Source: Candidatus Eiseniibacteriota bacterium
Lineage (GTDB): Bacteria > Joyebacterota > Joyebacteria > Joyebacterales > Joyebacteraceae
Direction: 5' to 3'
Length of the DNA stretch: 48,263 bases
Assembly: GCA_030622115.1 (NCBI GenBank)
Contig: JAUXGN010000019.1
Coordinates: forward strand, 1-48,263
A program made the position numbers and the translations under genes. Within the stretch, counting starts at the first letter, position 1. The number at the start of each line of letters is the position of its first letter. Positions 25,901 through 33,311 of this stretch are shown here, piece by piece. The notes under the pieces were generated by a model, which had not been told where the DNA came from, did no database searches, and saw nothing but the letters and a program-made list of their open reading frames with translations.

Positions 25901-26610
25901 CCAACTACACGGACTCGGCTGATGGCGCCCTGTACACGCAGGAACTCTGCATCGGCGCCGATGGGCAGATGACCATGTGGCACTGGATGGATGCTGAGGA
26001 GGAGAGCTCAACCTCGGCGTGGGATTGCGGCCTGGTTCAGATCTCCGATGACGGCGGCGCTTTGTGGGTGGGACTCACACCAGACGGCGGGTACTCGCAC
26101 GCCAAGAACGACAACGCCTCCAATCCACTCCCGACCGGCACGCCGTGCTGGTCAGGGAGTATCAGCTGGAGACAGGAGACGTTCGACCTTTCGGCCTACG
26201 AAGGCGGGACAGTTCAGATCCGGTTCCGGTTTGTATCGGACGGATATGTCACCGAAGAGGGGTGGTACGTCGATGACATCAACATAACGAGTTCGGGTGG
26301 CGGCACGGATGTTGAGGATCCTGTCACTCCTCACACGTTCGCTGTCCTGCAGAACGTTCCGAACCCGTTTAATCCAATGACGGCCATCAGCTACCAGCTG
26401 CCTGAGTCGGCGCGTGTGACCGTTGAGGTCTACAATGTCGCCGGCAAGCGTGTCAGCGTGCTCGTTGATGAGCATCAGGAGCCTGGCTGCAAGTCGATCG
26501 TCTGGGACGGCACCAACGACAGAGGCCAGAAGGTCGCGAGCGGCGTCTACCTCTACAGGGTGAGCGCCGGTGACAGAGTGGTCGAGAAGAGGATGGTTCT
26601 TCTCAAGTAG
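22912..26610 (+). CDS. Secreted gingipain-like C25 cysteine peptidase with Ig, MAM-like and FlgD-Ig tail domains
   Basis: 1232 residues. In order: signal peptide (1-28, AVA cleavage); propeptide-like beta region (about 30-220); C25 catalytic domain (about 234-610) with His472 in 'NHLGHCG' and Cys506 in 'YSQGCYNGSF', the expected dyad; an Ig-like segment; two related CARDB-like repeats, each with a 'GETI(E/D)' core ('ANAGETIEL', 'LEAGETIDI'); a MAM/immune-inhibitor-A-like domain ending 'GWYVDDINI'; and a FlgD-Ig sorting domain (about 1143-1232) ending VVEKRMVLLK. Gingipains are exported by type IX secretion in Bacteroidetes. GGAGGAGG lies 5 bases before ATG 22912; the frame is open further upstream without a ribosome site. 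It is monocistronic, with a strong terminator. Confidence 0.92.
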   Translation: MVLARVRMAPVAAIAIVGAFLVAGSAVAGIVTQHYEFTEPVVKSVGDYVSVQIDGAWHYGDPGAPVLPMMGARILLPPGEVVTDVTIVPGEKLALGDGFIVEPGQMQYPLSFTGPIDIIVPNPDVYNVRGAYPGRTHDEETVGSFRGYSIANIALHPVEYVPETGELSYYSSMDVVVTTAPETDARFNVEKMIRHDESTMVRVERMIDNASDLAAYRSVERVYSGSRALDPADAYTYLIITTESWDEYLDTLVDFETTMGHKAAIFLSSWIQTNYTGVDEQDQIRNFIIDAYGTWDVEYVLLVGDARDANGIPHRGLYSTTTYGYTDEDIPADLYYSCLDGNWNDDGDGRWGEPGEDDLYPEIGVGRACASNATHVQNFVTKVMRYVNSPVVSESDEALMVGELLWSSPLTYGGTYMEQIRLGSSANGYTTVGFPGTMNVDTLYDMDGGTWSKSTLISLMENGINIVNHLGHCGVQYSARMYNADIPSFDNDGTVHTYNFFYSQGCYNGSFDNRMDTGDYTGDCFGEEFNCDDDGAVACVLNSRYGLGDPGGTNGSSQFFHREFFDAIFDEDIYPLGFVNSDSKVDVIWNLAYGGNRWCFYELNLFGDPAMHLWTASPIAMNVSHPSGMVVCQPDIVVTVSDGSRAAVVGAVVTVYYDDYSVYATGITNAAGQVTLSPDPQVPGTLYIKVNAHDRLVWTGDLEVVPASGPYVVYNDSTVDDDTSGESNGNDDAIANAGETIELPTTLENVGSDPATNVRATLSTTSGYAAITDDYEEYGNIAATATALSYDDYCIVIASNAPDGEVITFDLAIESDDTRMSWLSGLTVQVSAPDLIYADHEASDAPSNGNGCLEAGETIDISVSLLNDGSARASGLTATISTSSPYIQMNNATDTLPFINAGVVGDFTGFSITLLPDTPDYYSIDFDVDVVGDWGYTSSALFSISTAGSEFADDVESGQGEWTHSNVTGGFTDQWHIDTYRSNSTSHSWKFGGNGSANYTDSADGALYTQELCIGADGQMTMWHWMDAEEESSTSAWDCGLVQISDDGGALWVGLTPDGGYSHAKNDNASNPLPTGTPCWSGSISWRQETFDLSAYEGGTVQIRFRFVSDGYVTEEGWYVDDINITSSGGGTDVEDPVTPHTFAVLQNVPNPFNPMTAISYQLPESARVTVEVYNVAGKRVSVLVDEHQEPGCKSIVWDGTNDRGQKVASGVYLYRVSAGDRVVEKRMVLLK

Positions 26611-26621
26611 ATGTTGAACAT

Positions 26622-26677
26622 ACCGGGGCGGTTAGTCATGTGCTAACATTCGGCTTGCTTGCCGCCCCGGTTTTTCT
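26622..26677 (+). terminator. Rho-independent terminator of the C25 peptidase gene
   Basis: ACCGGGGCGG (26622-26631) pairs exactly with CCGCCCCGGT (26662-26671), followed by TTTTTCTTTG. A smaller inner stem pairs GTTAG with CTAAC. This is the only terminator in the window with a clear U-tract. Confidence 0.85.
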
Positions 26678-26703
26678 TTGTCCGTTCACGGAGCATCAGA
26701 ACT

Positions 26704-27594
26704 GTGCTGAAGACGGTGGAACTGGAATACCCGAGACATCTCTCCGAAGAGACCGATCTCTTGTCCCTTGCACTGAGTGGGGCTGTCCGCGTCAGACTGT
26801 TCGTTGACTATGACGGAACACTCGTCTCGGGAACCAGAGACGCTCTCGTCCGGCCATCAGAAGACGTTCTCGATAGGCTCAGGGAACTCTGCGAAGCGGA
26901 GGGGTTCTCCGTGTTCGTCGTGAGCAGTCGGCCCGTCGCGGAGCTCAGAACACTCGTTGATGTTCCCGGCTTAGGGCTCATAGGGCAGCGAGGTTTTGAG
27001 ATAGCGATGCCCGGTCTGCCCATCCATCACCCGGTTGAGATGGGCGATGCCTCAGAACTCATCCACCGCATAGAGTTGGAGATGTCGCGGTTGCTCGATT
27101 CGAACTCCGGTGCCTGGCTGGAGAATCGTGGCTATGGCCTCGTGCTTCATACTCGCGGCTTGGCTCGGGAGGCCGGGAGCCGGGCGGTTCGGCACTTCGC
27201 CGAGCTTGTGAAGCGGCACGACGCGCTGCGCATTCTGGAGATACTCTATGGAGACGACATCGTGGAGGCACAGATCGCGGGGTGGAGCAAGGGGAACGTG
27301 CTCTCTCTCATGTTGACGGATGCGGATCCGGATCTTGAGCTCACCATCTACATGGGGGATGATGTGACGGACGAGGATGCGTTCGCCGCGGTCAAGCTGT
27401 GGTCGGACGAGGACGCCGGTATGGAACCCTGGTTCATGGTAGGCGGTGACGACGACGAATGGGCTCCGGGTGCAATCACCATCCTCGTGGCCGACAAGCC
27501 TCGCCCATCAGTCGCGTCTCTGTTCGTAAGAGATACCCACGAAGTCTACGAGTTTCTGTCGGCTCTTTCCCTGGCCGCCGCCGCTCGCCGCTAG
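26704..27594 (+). CDS. otsB: Trehalose-6-phosphate phosphatase
   Basis: 296 residues. A HAD-superfamily phosphatase that makes trehalose, an osmoprotectant, from trehalose-6-phosphate. The catalytic motif I is DYDGT (Asp35 nucleophile, Asp37 acid/base). A 'SSRP' motif II follows, then the magnesium-binding 'GDDVTDEDAF' diagnostic of OtsB. GTG 26704 is chosen because the upstream TTG at 26659 lies inside the preceding terminator; GGAG is 10 bases before the GTG. No trehalose-phosphate synthase (OtsA) gene is in the window. The stop codon overlaps the stop of the convergent UspA gene at the palindrome CTAG. Confidence 0.9.
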   Translation: MLKTVELEYPRHLSEETDLLSLALSGAVRVRLFVDYDGTLVSGTRDALVRPSEDVLDRLRELCEAEGFSVFVVSSRPVAELRTLVDVPGLGLIGQRGFEIAMPGLPIHHPVEMGDASELIHRIELEMSRLLDSNSGAWLENRGYGLVLHTRGLAREAGSRAVRHFAELVKRHDALRILEILYGDDIVEAQIAGWSKGNVLSLMLTDADPDLELTIYMGDDVTDEDAFAAVKLWSDEDAGMEPWFMVGGDDDEWAPGAITILVADKPRPSVASLFVRDTHEVYEFLSALSLAAAARR

Positions 27595-28028
27595 TCAGCA
27601 GCCTTGTCCTTCTTCACAAGAAGAACCGAACATCCGGCACCAAGGAGAATCGCTGTGGCGATCGAGCCCATGGGTCGCGTATCATCTTGCGCGCGTCCAC
27701 GGGCGCCTGCGACGAGCAACCCGACTCCCAACTCCTCGGCAAGTCGGATGATCGCCTCGGCAGGGTGTCCTTCGCTTACGAGCTTCGTCTCCACCTCCAC
27801 ACCTTCCTTGGCTGCAACCTTTGCTGCATGGGCAAGGATCTCCTCACCGTCATGACGAACGGACTCGCGCAACGGTCCGCTCATGTCCGAACGATAATGC
27901 TCCGGGATGTAGAACACGTGGGAGATGGTCATTTTCGAGCCGTGGACCTTGGCTATCTCCGCTGCCGCGGCTACGGCGCGATCGGCGTTGGTTGAACCGT
28001 CAACCGCCACCAGAATGCTTCTGAACAT
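27591..28028 (-). CDS. Universal stress protein, UspA family
   Basis: 145 residues. A single Usp domain that begins 'FRSILVAVDGS' and ends in the ATP-binding pattern GxxGx9G(S/T) ('GARG', nine residues, 'GS'), so it is probably an ATP-binding UspA-like protein. AGGAGG lies 5 bases before ATG 28028; a longer frame starting at 28049 lacks a site. It is 20 bases after MscS on the same strand and probably co-transcribed, which fits a general or osmotic stress role. Its last codon overlaps the otsB stop. Confidence 0.9.
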   Translation of the reverse strand: MFRSILVAVDGSTNADRAVAAAAEIAKVHGSKMTISHVFYIPEHYRSDMSGPLRESVRHDGEEILAHAAKVAAKEGVEVETKLVSEGHPAEAIIRLAEELGVGLLVAGARGRAQDDTRPMGSIATAILLGAGCSVLLVKKDKAAD

Positions 28029-28048
28029 CGTTTCCTCCTGATGATGCA

Positions 28049-29050
28049 TCAGTCTTCCGCGTCGATCAACCCACCGGATGGGTCCGGTTGGTGCGAATTC
28101 GTGGCCCGTGCACGATGTGACCCCGAGCTGAAAACAGGTTTCTCTACGAGATCTCCATCACCGACCAGCTCCACCTTCAATCGCCCACTCGCCGGCTCGG
28201 CCTCGCCGAGATAGATAGTCTGGTGGGGGAATGGGATCTCGATGCCCTTGGCATCAAACGTGTTCTTGATCCTGCGGCGGAACTCACGTCCGATTCCCCA
28301 TTGCTCCATGGGCTTCGTCGTGAAGAGCGATCGTATGACAACTGCGGAATCAGCAAGGTCCTGTACGCCAAGAACCTGAAGAGGCTCCAGGATCTTCCCG
28401 CCGAACTCCGGATCCGCCTGAAGCTCGGCGCCAATCTCCTTGAGAAGCGCCATGACCTCGTCCACATCCTCCTTGTAGGCCACACCGATATCGAGCACAA
28501 ACCGGGAGTACCGCTTCGTCATGTTCGTAACGACATCCATGCTGCCGTTGGGAATGATGTGGACCTTGCCCTCTGCGTCACGGAGTCTCGTTGATCTCAG
28601 GGTCACCTTCTCGACCTTGCCCGAGGCGCCGGCCACTTTGATGACGTCCCCAACGTCGTACTGATTCTCGACTAGAATGAACATCCCTGCGACTATGTCC
28701 TTGACGAGCGACTGGGCTCCGAAACCGACGGCGAGTCCGACTATTCCAACGCCGGCAAGAAGAGGTCCGATGTCGATCTTCAGTTCCTTCAGAATCATCA
28801 GAAGAGCTATTGACCATACGACTATCCTGAGGAGGTTTCTGAGGACTTTTCCCAGCGTTGCAGCACGCTTCTCGCGTTCGTTCATTGTCGAGGGGTCATC
28901 GTCATCGAAGGCGCGCTCGACTCTGCGAGTCACAAGCGCGGCGAGGTGGGTCGTGATGTAGGCGCCGATCGCAATGCCGAGTATGCGGAGTCCCGTTTTC
29001 ATTACCCACGTGGCTATGCTCTCCATATTAATCAGCTGTGACCAATCCAC
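28049..29050 (-). CDS. MscS-family mechanosensitive ion channel
   Basis: 333 residues, starting at GTG 29050 with AAGGAG 6 bases upstream. Three membrane segments (about 15-40, 72-95 and 97-125) end in the Gly/Ala-rich pore helix TM3 ('GVGIVGLAVGFGAQSLV'), the hallmark of MscS. A cytoplasmic beta domain (including 'VGDVIKVAGASGKVEKV') and an alpha/beta domain follow. The last 40 residues are extra and hydrophilic. These channels release solutes on osmotic down-shock in the inner membrane. It sits in the minus-strand run nadE, two aminopeptidases, mscS, uspA with gaps of 18-83 bases. Confidence 0.92.
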   Translation of the reverse strand: MDWSQLINMESIATWVMKTGLRILGIAIGAYITTHLAALVTRRVERAFDDDDPSTMNEREKRAATLGKVLRNLLRIVVWSIALLMILKELKIDIGPLLAGVGIVGLAVGFGAQSLVKDIVAGMFILVENQYDVGDVIKVAGASGKVEKVTLRSTRLRDAEGKVHIIPNGSMDVVTNMTKRYSRFVLDIGVAYKEDVDEVMALLKEIGAELQADPEFGGKILEPLQVLGVQDLADSAVVIRSLFTTKPMEQWGIGREFRRRIKNTFDAKGIEIPFPHQTIYLGEAEPASGRLKVELVGDGDLVEKPVFSSGSHRARATNSHQPDPSGGLIDAED

Positions 29051-29073
29051 AGGCTTCTCCTTCCAGGGGCTCC

Positions 29074-30180
29074 CTACGCGAAAGCGAACTTACCGTTGCG
29101 ATAGATGACCTTTCCGTCGGCATAGATCACCCCGCCGTCCCTCATGTCATTCACCATGTCCCAGTGTACACCCGACATGTTCGTGCCGCCGGATTCCGGA
29201 AGCGACGCGCCGACGGCCATGTGTATCGTTCCGCCGATCTTCTCATCGAAAAGCGTGTTCTTCGTGAACGTCTGAATGGAGTAGTTCGTTCCGACGGCGA
29301 ATTCACCGACACGTCTTGCTCCCTCGTCCGTGTCGAGTGTGGCGAGCAGGAAGTCCCTGCCCTTGCCGGCGGTCGCCTTGACAACCTTGCCCTTCTTGAA
29401 TGTCAGCGTTACGTTGTGCACCTCGCGGCCGGCGTAGCATGCGGGGAAGGAGAAAGATATCTTGCCCTCCACTGAGTCCTCTATGGGTCCCGTGAAGATC
29501 TCACCATCGGGCATGTTCGCGCCGCCGTCACAGTTTATCCACTTGCGCCCGGCAACGTTCATTGTCAGGTCGGTGCCCTTGGCAACGACACGGATCTTCT
29601 TCTTTGTGTTGAGGATCTTGCAGATCTTTTCCTGCTTGTTGTGGACTCGTCTCCAGGCCGCAATGGGATCCTTCACATGGACCATGCACGCTCGGAGCAC
29701 GAAGTCCTCGTACTCATCGAGCGACATCTCTGCGTCTTGAGCTGAGGCGTTGCAGGGAAACTGTGTACCGACCCACTTGAGCTCGCCCGCCGCCTCGCGC
29801 TCGAGGAAACGCGCGAATACCTTCTGACGCGCGCCGCCGGCGACTGCCATCTTCTTCGGGTCGGTTGTTGTGAGAGCCTTCGTGTTCTCATCCGCCCAGA
29901 GAGAGATGACCTTGTCGACCTTCTCGGTTGCGAATTCCGTTATCGGACTCACATACTTGAGTTGGTGCTGCTTCGCCGTTCTGAAGTAGATCTTGGCGAG
30001 CGAGGGGAAATGCAGCCGAAGATAGGGATGACCTCCCGCCTTCAGGACCTCGCTGTAGACCTCCCTGATGAGCGGTTCTGCCAGGTGGGAACCGTTGATC
30101 TCAACAAGGTCGTTCTTTTGGACGGTGACCGAGTAGTTGACCAGAACATCGGCCAGCTTTGCGTATCTCTCGTCTCTCAT
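29074..30180 (-). CDS. Family M29 aminopeptidase (copy 1)
   Basis: 368 residues. A cytoplasmic metal-dependent aminopeptidase of the AmpS/PepS type. The metal ligands expected for M29 are present in order: Glu in 'GEIFTGP', Glu in 'VGEFAVGTNY', His in 'GGTIHMAVG', and the His-x-Asp pair in 'VHWDM'. It has no signal peptide. It follows a second M29 gene of identical length by 18 bases and precedes mscS by 23. The two copies share many identical segments, so they arose by tandem duplication. Substrate differences cannot be read from sequence. Confidence 0.9.
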   Translation of the reverse strand: MRDERYAKLADVLVNYSVTVQKNDLVEINGSHLAEPLIREVYSEVLKAGGHPYLRLHFPSLAKIYFRTAKQHQLKYVSPITEFATEKVDKVISLWADENTKALTTTDPKKMAVAGGARQKVFARFLEREAAGELKWVGTQFPCNASAQDAEMSLDEYEDFVLRACMVHVKDPIAAWRRVHNKQEKICKILNTKKKIRVVAKGTDLTMNVAGRKWINCDGGANMPDGEIFTGPIEDSVEGKISFSFPACYAGREVHNVTLTFKKGKVVKATAGKGRDFLLATLDTDEGARRVGEFAVGTNYSIQTFTKNTLFDEKIGGTIHMAVGASLPESGGTNMSGVHWDMVNDMRDGGVIYADGKVIYRNGKFAFA

Positions 30181-30198
30181 GGTTCCTCCGGTGCTTCG

Positions 30199-31305
30199 CT
30201 AGTCGATGACGAACTGGCCGTCCTTGTAGAAAAGCTTCCCATCGGCGTAGATCTTCCCTCCGTCGCGCATGTCAGTGATCATGTCCCAGTGCACGGAGGA
30301 CTTGTTGAGGCCTCCGGATTTCGGATAGGAGGCGCCCACGGCAATATGGATGGTCCCGCCGATCTTTTCATCGAAGAGGATGTTCTTTGTGAAGCGTTGA
30401 ATGTTGTAGTTTGTTCCCACGGCAACCTCGCCCACGAAACGCGATCCCTCATCGGTGTCGAGTGTCGCGCGAAGGAAATCCTCGCCCTTATCCGCCGTGG
30501 CCTTCACAACCTTGCCCTTCTTGAAGGTCAATCGCACGCCGTGGACTTCGTGTCCACTCCATATCGCGGGGAAGGAATACAGAATCGTCCCCTCGACGGA
30601 GTCCTCTATCGGCCCCGTGAAAACCTCACCGGACGGCATGTTGGTTCTGCCGTCACTGTTGATCCAGGTTCTTCCCTCGACGCGCATTGTGAGATCCGTG
30701 CCCTCCCGGACGATTCGGATGGTCTTCCGCCCGTTCAGGAATCTGCAGAACTTCGCCTGCTTCCTGTGAACGCCCCTCCATGCTGCCACAGGGTCCTTTC
30801 TGTGGAGCATGCACGCACTGAACACGAAGTCCTCATACTCTGAGAGCGACATCTCCGCGTCCTGTGCCGACGCCTGGCAGGGGAACTGTGTCGTACTCCA
30901 TGTCAGCTCCTTCGCACTTGAACGCTCCATGAAGGTCCTGAAGATATCGTGCTGAGCTCTCCTGGCGCTGGACTGCTTCTTCGGGTCGACATTGCTCAGC
31001 GACTTGGTGTTGACTGATGCCCGGATGGACAGCATCTTGTCGATCGTCTCCATGTCGAACTTGTGGATCGGGTTGACGAAGGAGAGCTGGTGTTTCTTCG
31101 CGGTCTCGTAGAAAATGCCGTCGAGCTCCGGGAGACTCATCCTGACGAAGGGATGCGCTCCGGCTCGCAGAGCCTCCGCGTAGACTTCCTTCACCAAGGG
31201 CTCAGCCAAAGCAGAGGTGTTGATCCTGAAGAGATCTCCCTTCTGCATGTCGAGGCAGTAGTGCACAAGAACCTTTGCGAACTTCTCATAGCGTGCATCT
31301 TTCAC
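30199..31305 (-). CDS. Family M29 aminopeptidase (copy 2)
   Basis: 368 residues from GTG 31305, which has GGAGG 9 bases upstream; this gives exactly the length of copy 1. Upstream in-frame sequence is Arg/Gly-rich and not part of the family. The M29 ligand motifs are all kept ('GEVFTGP', 'VGEVAVGTNY', 'GGTIHIAVG', 'VHWDM'), so both copies should be active. Differences cluster in the N-terminal domain, which shapes substrate access in this family. It lies 83 bases after nadE. Confidence 0.9.
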   Translation of the reverse strand: MKDARYEKFAKVLVHYCLDMQKGDLFRINTSALAEPLVKEVYAEALRAGAHPFVRMSLPELDGIFYETAKKHQLSFVNPIHKFDMETIDKMLSIRASVNTKSLSNVDPKKQSSARRAQHDIFRTFMERSSAKELTWSTTQFPCQASAQDAEMSLSEYEDFVFSACMLHRKDPVAAWRGVHRKQAKFCRFLNGRKTIRIVREGTDLTMRVEGRTWINSDGRTNMPSGEVFTGPIEDSVEGTILYSFPAIWSGHEVHGVRLTFKKGKVVKATADKGEDFLRATLDTDEGSRFVGEVAVGTNYNIQRFTKNILFDEKIGGTIHIAVGASYPKSGGLNKSSVHWDMITDMRDGGKIYADGKLFYKDGQFVID

Positions 31306-31388
31306 GTTGTCTGGCCTCCGTGTATGCCGTCTGTCGGATCTGCCTGGTCTTGTCCGGGTCCGCGCAAGTAGTTGGCACGGTCTGCCGC

Positions 31389-33032
31389 TTATGGCCGGTA
31401 CTTCGCTGCGATCGGCATCCGCCGGCCCATTCCAAACGCTTTGCTCGTTACCTTGAGACCCGGGGCGGCCTGCCGGCGTTTGTATTCGTTTCTGTTCACC
31501 GCATCCACAACCCAATTGACAATCTCGGCGCCGAATCCTGAAGCTATGATCTGACTCGGCGACAAGCCTTGATCCACGTATTGGTCGAGAATAGCGTCCA
31601 GCACATCATAGGGGGGGAGAGTGTCCTGGTCTGTCTGGTGGGGCTTAAGTTCCGCCGATGGCGGCTTTGAGATAGTCGATCGCGGGATCACCTCCCTGTC
31701 GCAGTTGATGTGGCCTGCCAGCTCGTAGACCATCGTCTTAGGGACGTCCGAGATGACAGAGAGCCCCCCGCTCATGTCCCCATAGAGGGTGCAATAGCCC
31801 ACAGCAACCTCACTCTTGTTGCCGGTCGATAGAAGCAGATGCCCATGCTCATTGCTCAATGCCATCAGGATGTTTCCGCGGATCCTCGCTTGAATGTTTT
31901 CCTCCATGACGCCGACACCCTCTCCGCTCAGGTGACTGTCGAGCGAGTCCAGATAGGATGAGTACAGTGCCGCGATCGGGATCGTCTCGAACTCGATGCC
32001 GAGGCTCGATGCAAGCGCGCGGGAGTCGGTGATACTGCCCTCGGAGGAGTAGGGGGACGGCATCGTGACTCCAAGCACGTTCTCAGCCCCCAGGGCTTCT
32101 GCTGCAAGCGCAGACACCACGGCTGAGTCTATGCCGCCGGAGAGGCCCACTACTACCTTACTGAAGCCACACTTCCTCACGTAGTCGCGAAGACCGAGGA
32201 TGAGAGCGGAATGAACGGACGCGACCGGTGCGTCGGGAGTGAAGACCGTCCCGCCCCGGCTTTCGGTGTCCACTATCCGCACGGACTCCTCGAATCCGGG
32301 CAGATACTCGAGAAGGGACCCGTCAGGGGCGACGCACATGCTGTGTCCGTCGAAGATGAGTTCGTCGTTTCCGCCGACCTGGTTCACGAGCACCACGGTC
32401 ATGCCGTGCCGTGCAGCATGTCCCGACATCAGGCGGTACCTGGTCTCATCCTTCCCGGCATAGAATGGAGATGCGGAGAGATTGATGAGGAGCTTGACAC
32501 CGGCTCCGGCAAGTTCCTCAACCGGGTCCGTGCCATAGATGCGCGTGCGCCATAGTGACGGATCGTTCCACGCGTCCTCGCATATGGTGACACCGAGTTC
32601 CTCGCCCGCAAACGCGAAGCCGGCGACGGATTCTGCGACATCGAAGTAACGGGCTTCGTCGAAGACATCGTAGGTTGGAAGCAAGGACTTGCCTCTGACG
32701 GCCATGATGCGTCCGTCGAGAAGAAGCACTGCGGAGTTGACGAGACCCCTCCCTATGACGTGTCCGGTTCTCAGGACCGTGCCGACCAGAATCCCGATGC
32801 TTGGATAGCGCGTGGAAAGCTGTGCCAGCGATTCCAGCGCCTCATCCGCAGCATCGATAAACCAGCTCCTCTCCAGTAGGTCCTGTGGGGGATAACCCGT
32901 CAGAAACATCTCCGGAAGAACAAGCAGATCGGGCGACGCGGCACTCACCGAGGTGAGTGCATCACCGATCTTCGAGAGGTTTCCGTCGAAGTCCCCGACG
33001 GTGGAGTTGAGCTGGGCCATCGCGATCTTCAT
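31389..33032 (-). CDS. nadE: Glutamine-dependent NAD+ synthetase
   Basis: 547 residues. It performs the last step of NAD synthesis, amidating deamido-NAD with ammonia released from glutamine. The N-terminal nitrilase-type glutaminase domain has its triad Glu41, Lys115 and Cys151. The C-terminal synthetase domain has the ATP pyrophosphatase loop SGGIDS (298-303), 'STGNKSE' and the late 'KRRQAAPG' block. GGAGG lies 6 bases before ATG 33032. It is the first gene of a minus-strand run that continues with the M29 peptidases, mscS and uspA. The diguanylate cyclase is divergent, with about 280 non-coding bases between. Confidence 0.95.
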   Translation of the reverse strand: MKIAMAQLNSTVGDFDGNLSKIGDALTSVSAASPDLLVLPEMFLTGYPPQDLLERSWFIDAADEALESLAQLSTRYPSIGILVGTVLRTGHVIGRGLVNSAVLLLDGRIMAVRGKSLLPTYDVFDEARYFDVAESVAGFAFAGEELGVTICEDAWNDPSLWRTRIYGTDPVEELAGAGVKLLINLSASPFYAGKDETRYRLMSGHAARHGMTVVLVNQVGGNDELIFDGHSMCVAPDGSLLEYLPGFEESVRIVDTESRGGTVFTPDAPVASVHSALILGLRDYVRKCGFSKVVVGLSGGIDSAVVSALAAEALGAENVLGVTMPSPYSSEGSITDSRALASSLGIEFETIPIAALYSSYLDSLDSHLSGEGVGVMEENIQARIRGNILMALSNEHGHLLLSTGNKSEVAVGYCTLYGDMSGGLSVISDVPKTMVYELAGHINCDREVIPRSTISKPPSAELKPHQTDQDTLPPYDVLDAILDQYVDQGLSPSQIIASGFGAEIVNWVVDAVNRNEYKRRQAAPGLKVTSKAFGMGRRMPIAAKYRP

Positions 33033-33311
33033 TCGCAGCCTCCGCATTCCAGGAATAGATCAGATCCAGATGATAGCTCCTGAGTGCGGGGCATTCCAGC
33101 GGCAACTGAGGGGGGAGGGCTGCGGTCGGCAGGTCGCGCAGCGCCTGGAGAGGCCGGCCGTAGCCGATGATGGATGACCCGGCCAACCTGGTCGCCCGGT
33201 GAGTCCTTGGCCATTTGATGCTCTGGGCCCGAGACACAGGTTGTGGTATGTGTCTTGCATTGAGTTGTCTCAAGGGTGCAGTCACAGAGAAAACTGATCG
33301 GAGGCTCAGTA

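Noticed and set aside
26659-26703. TTG start for otsB
   Set aside because: It falls inside the terminator of the C25 peptidase gene; GTG 26704 has a ribosome site.
29962-30843. 293-codon open frame on the plus strand
   Set aside because: It runs opposite the two M29 genes, which have clear catalytic motifs, and has no ribosome site.
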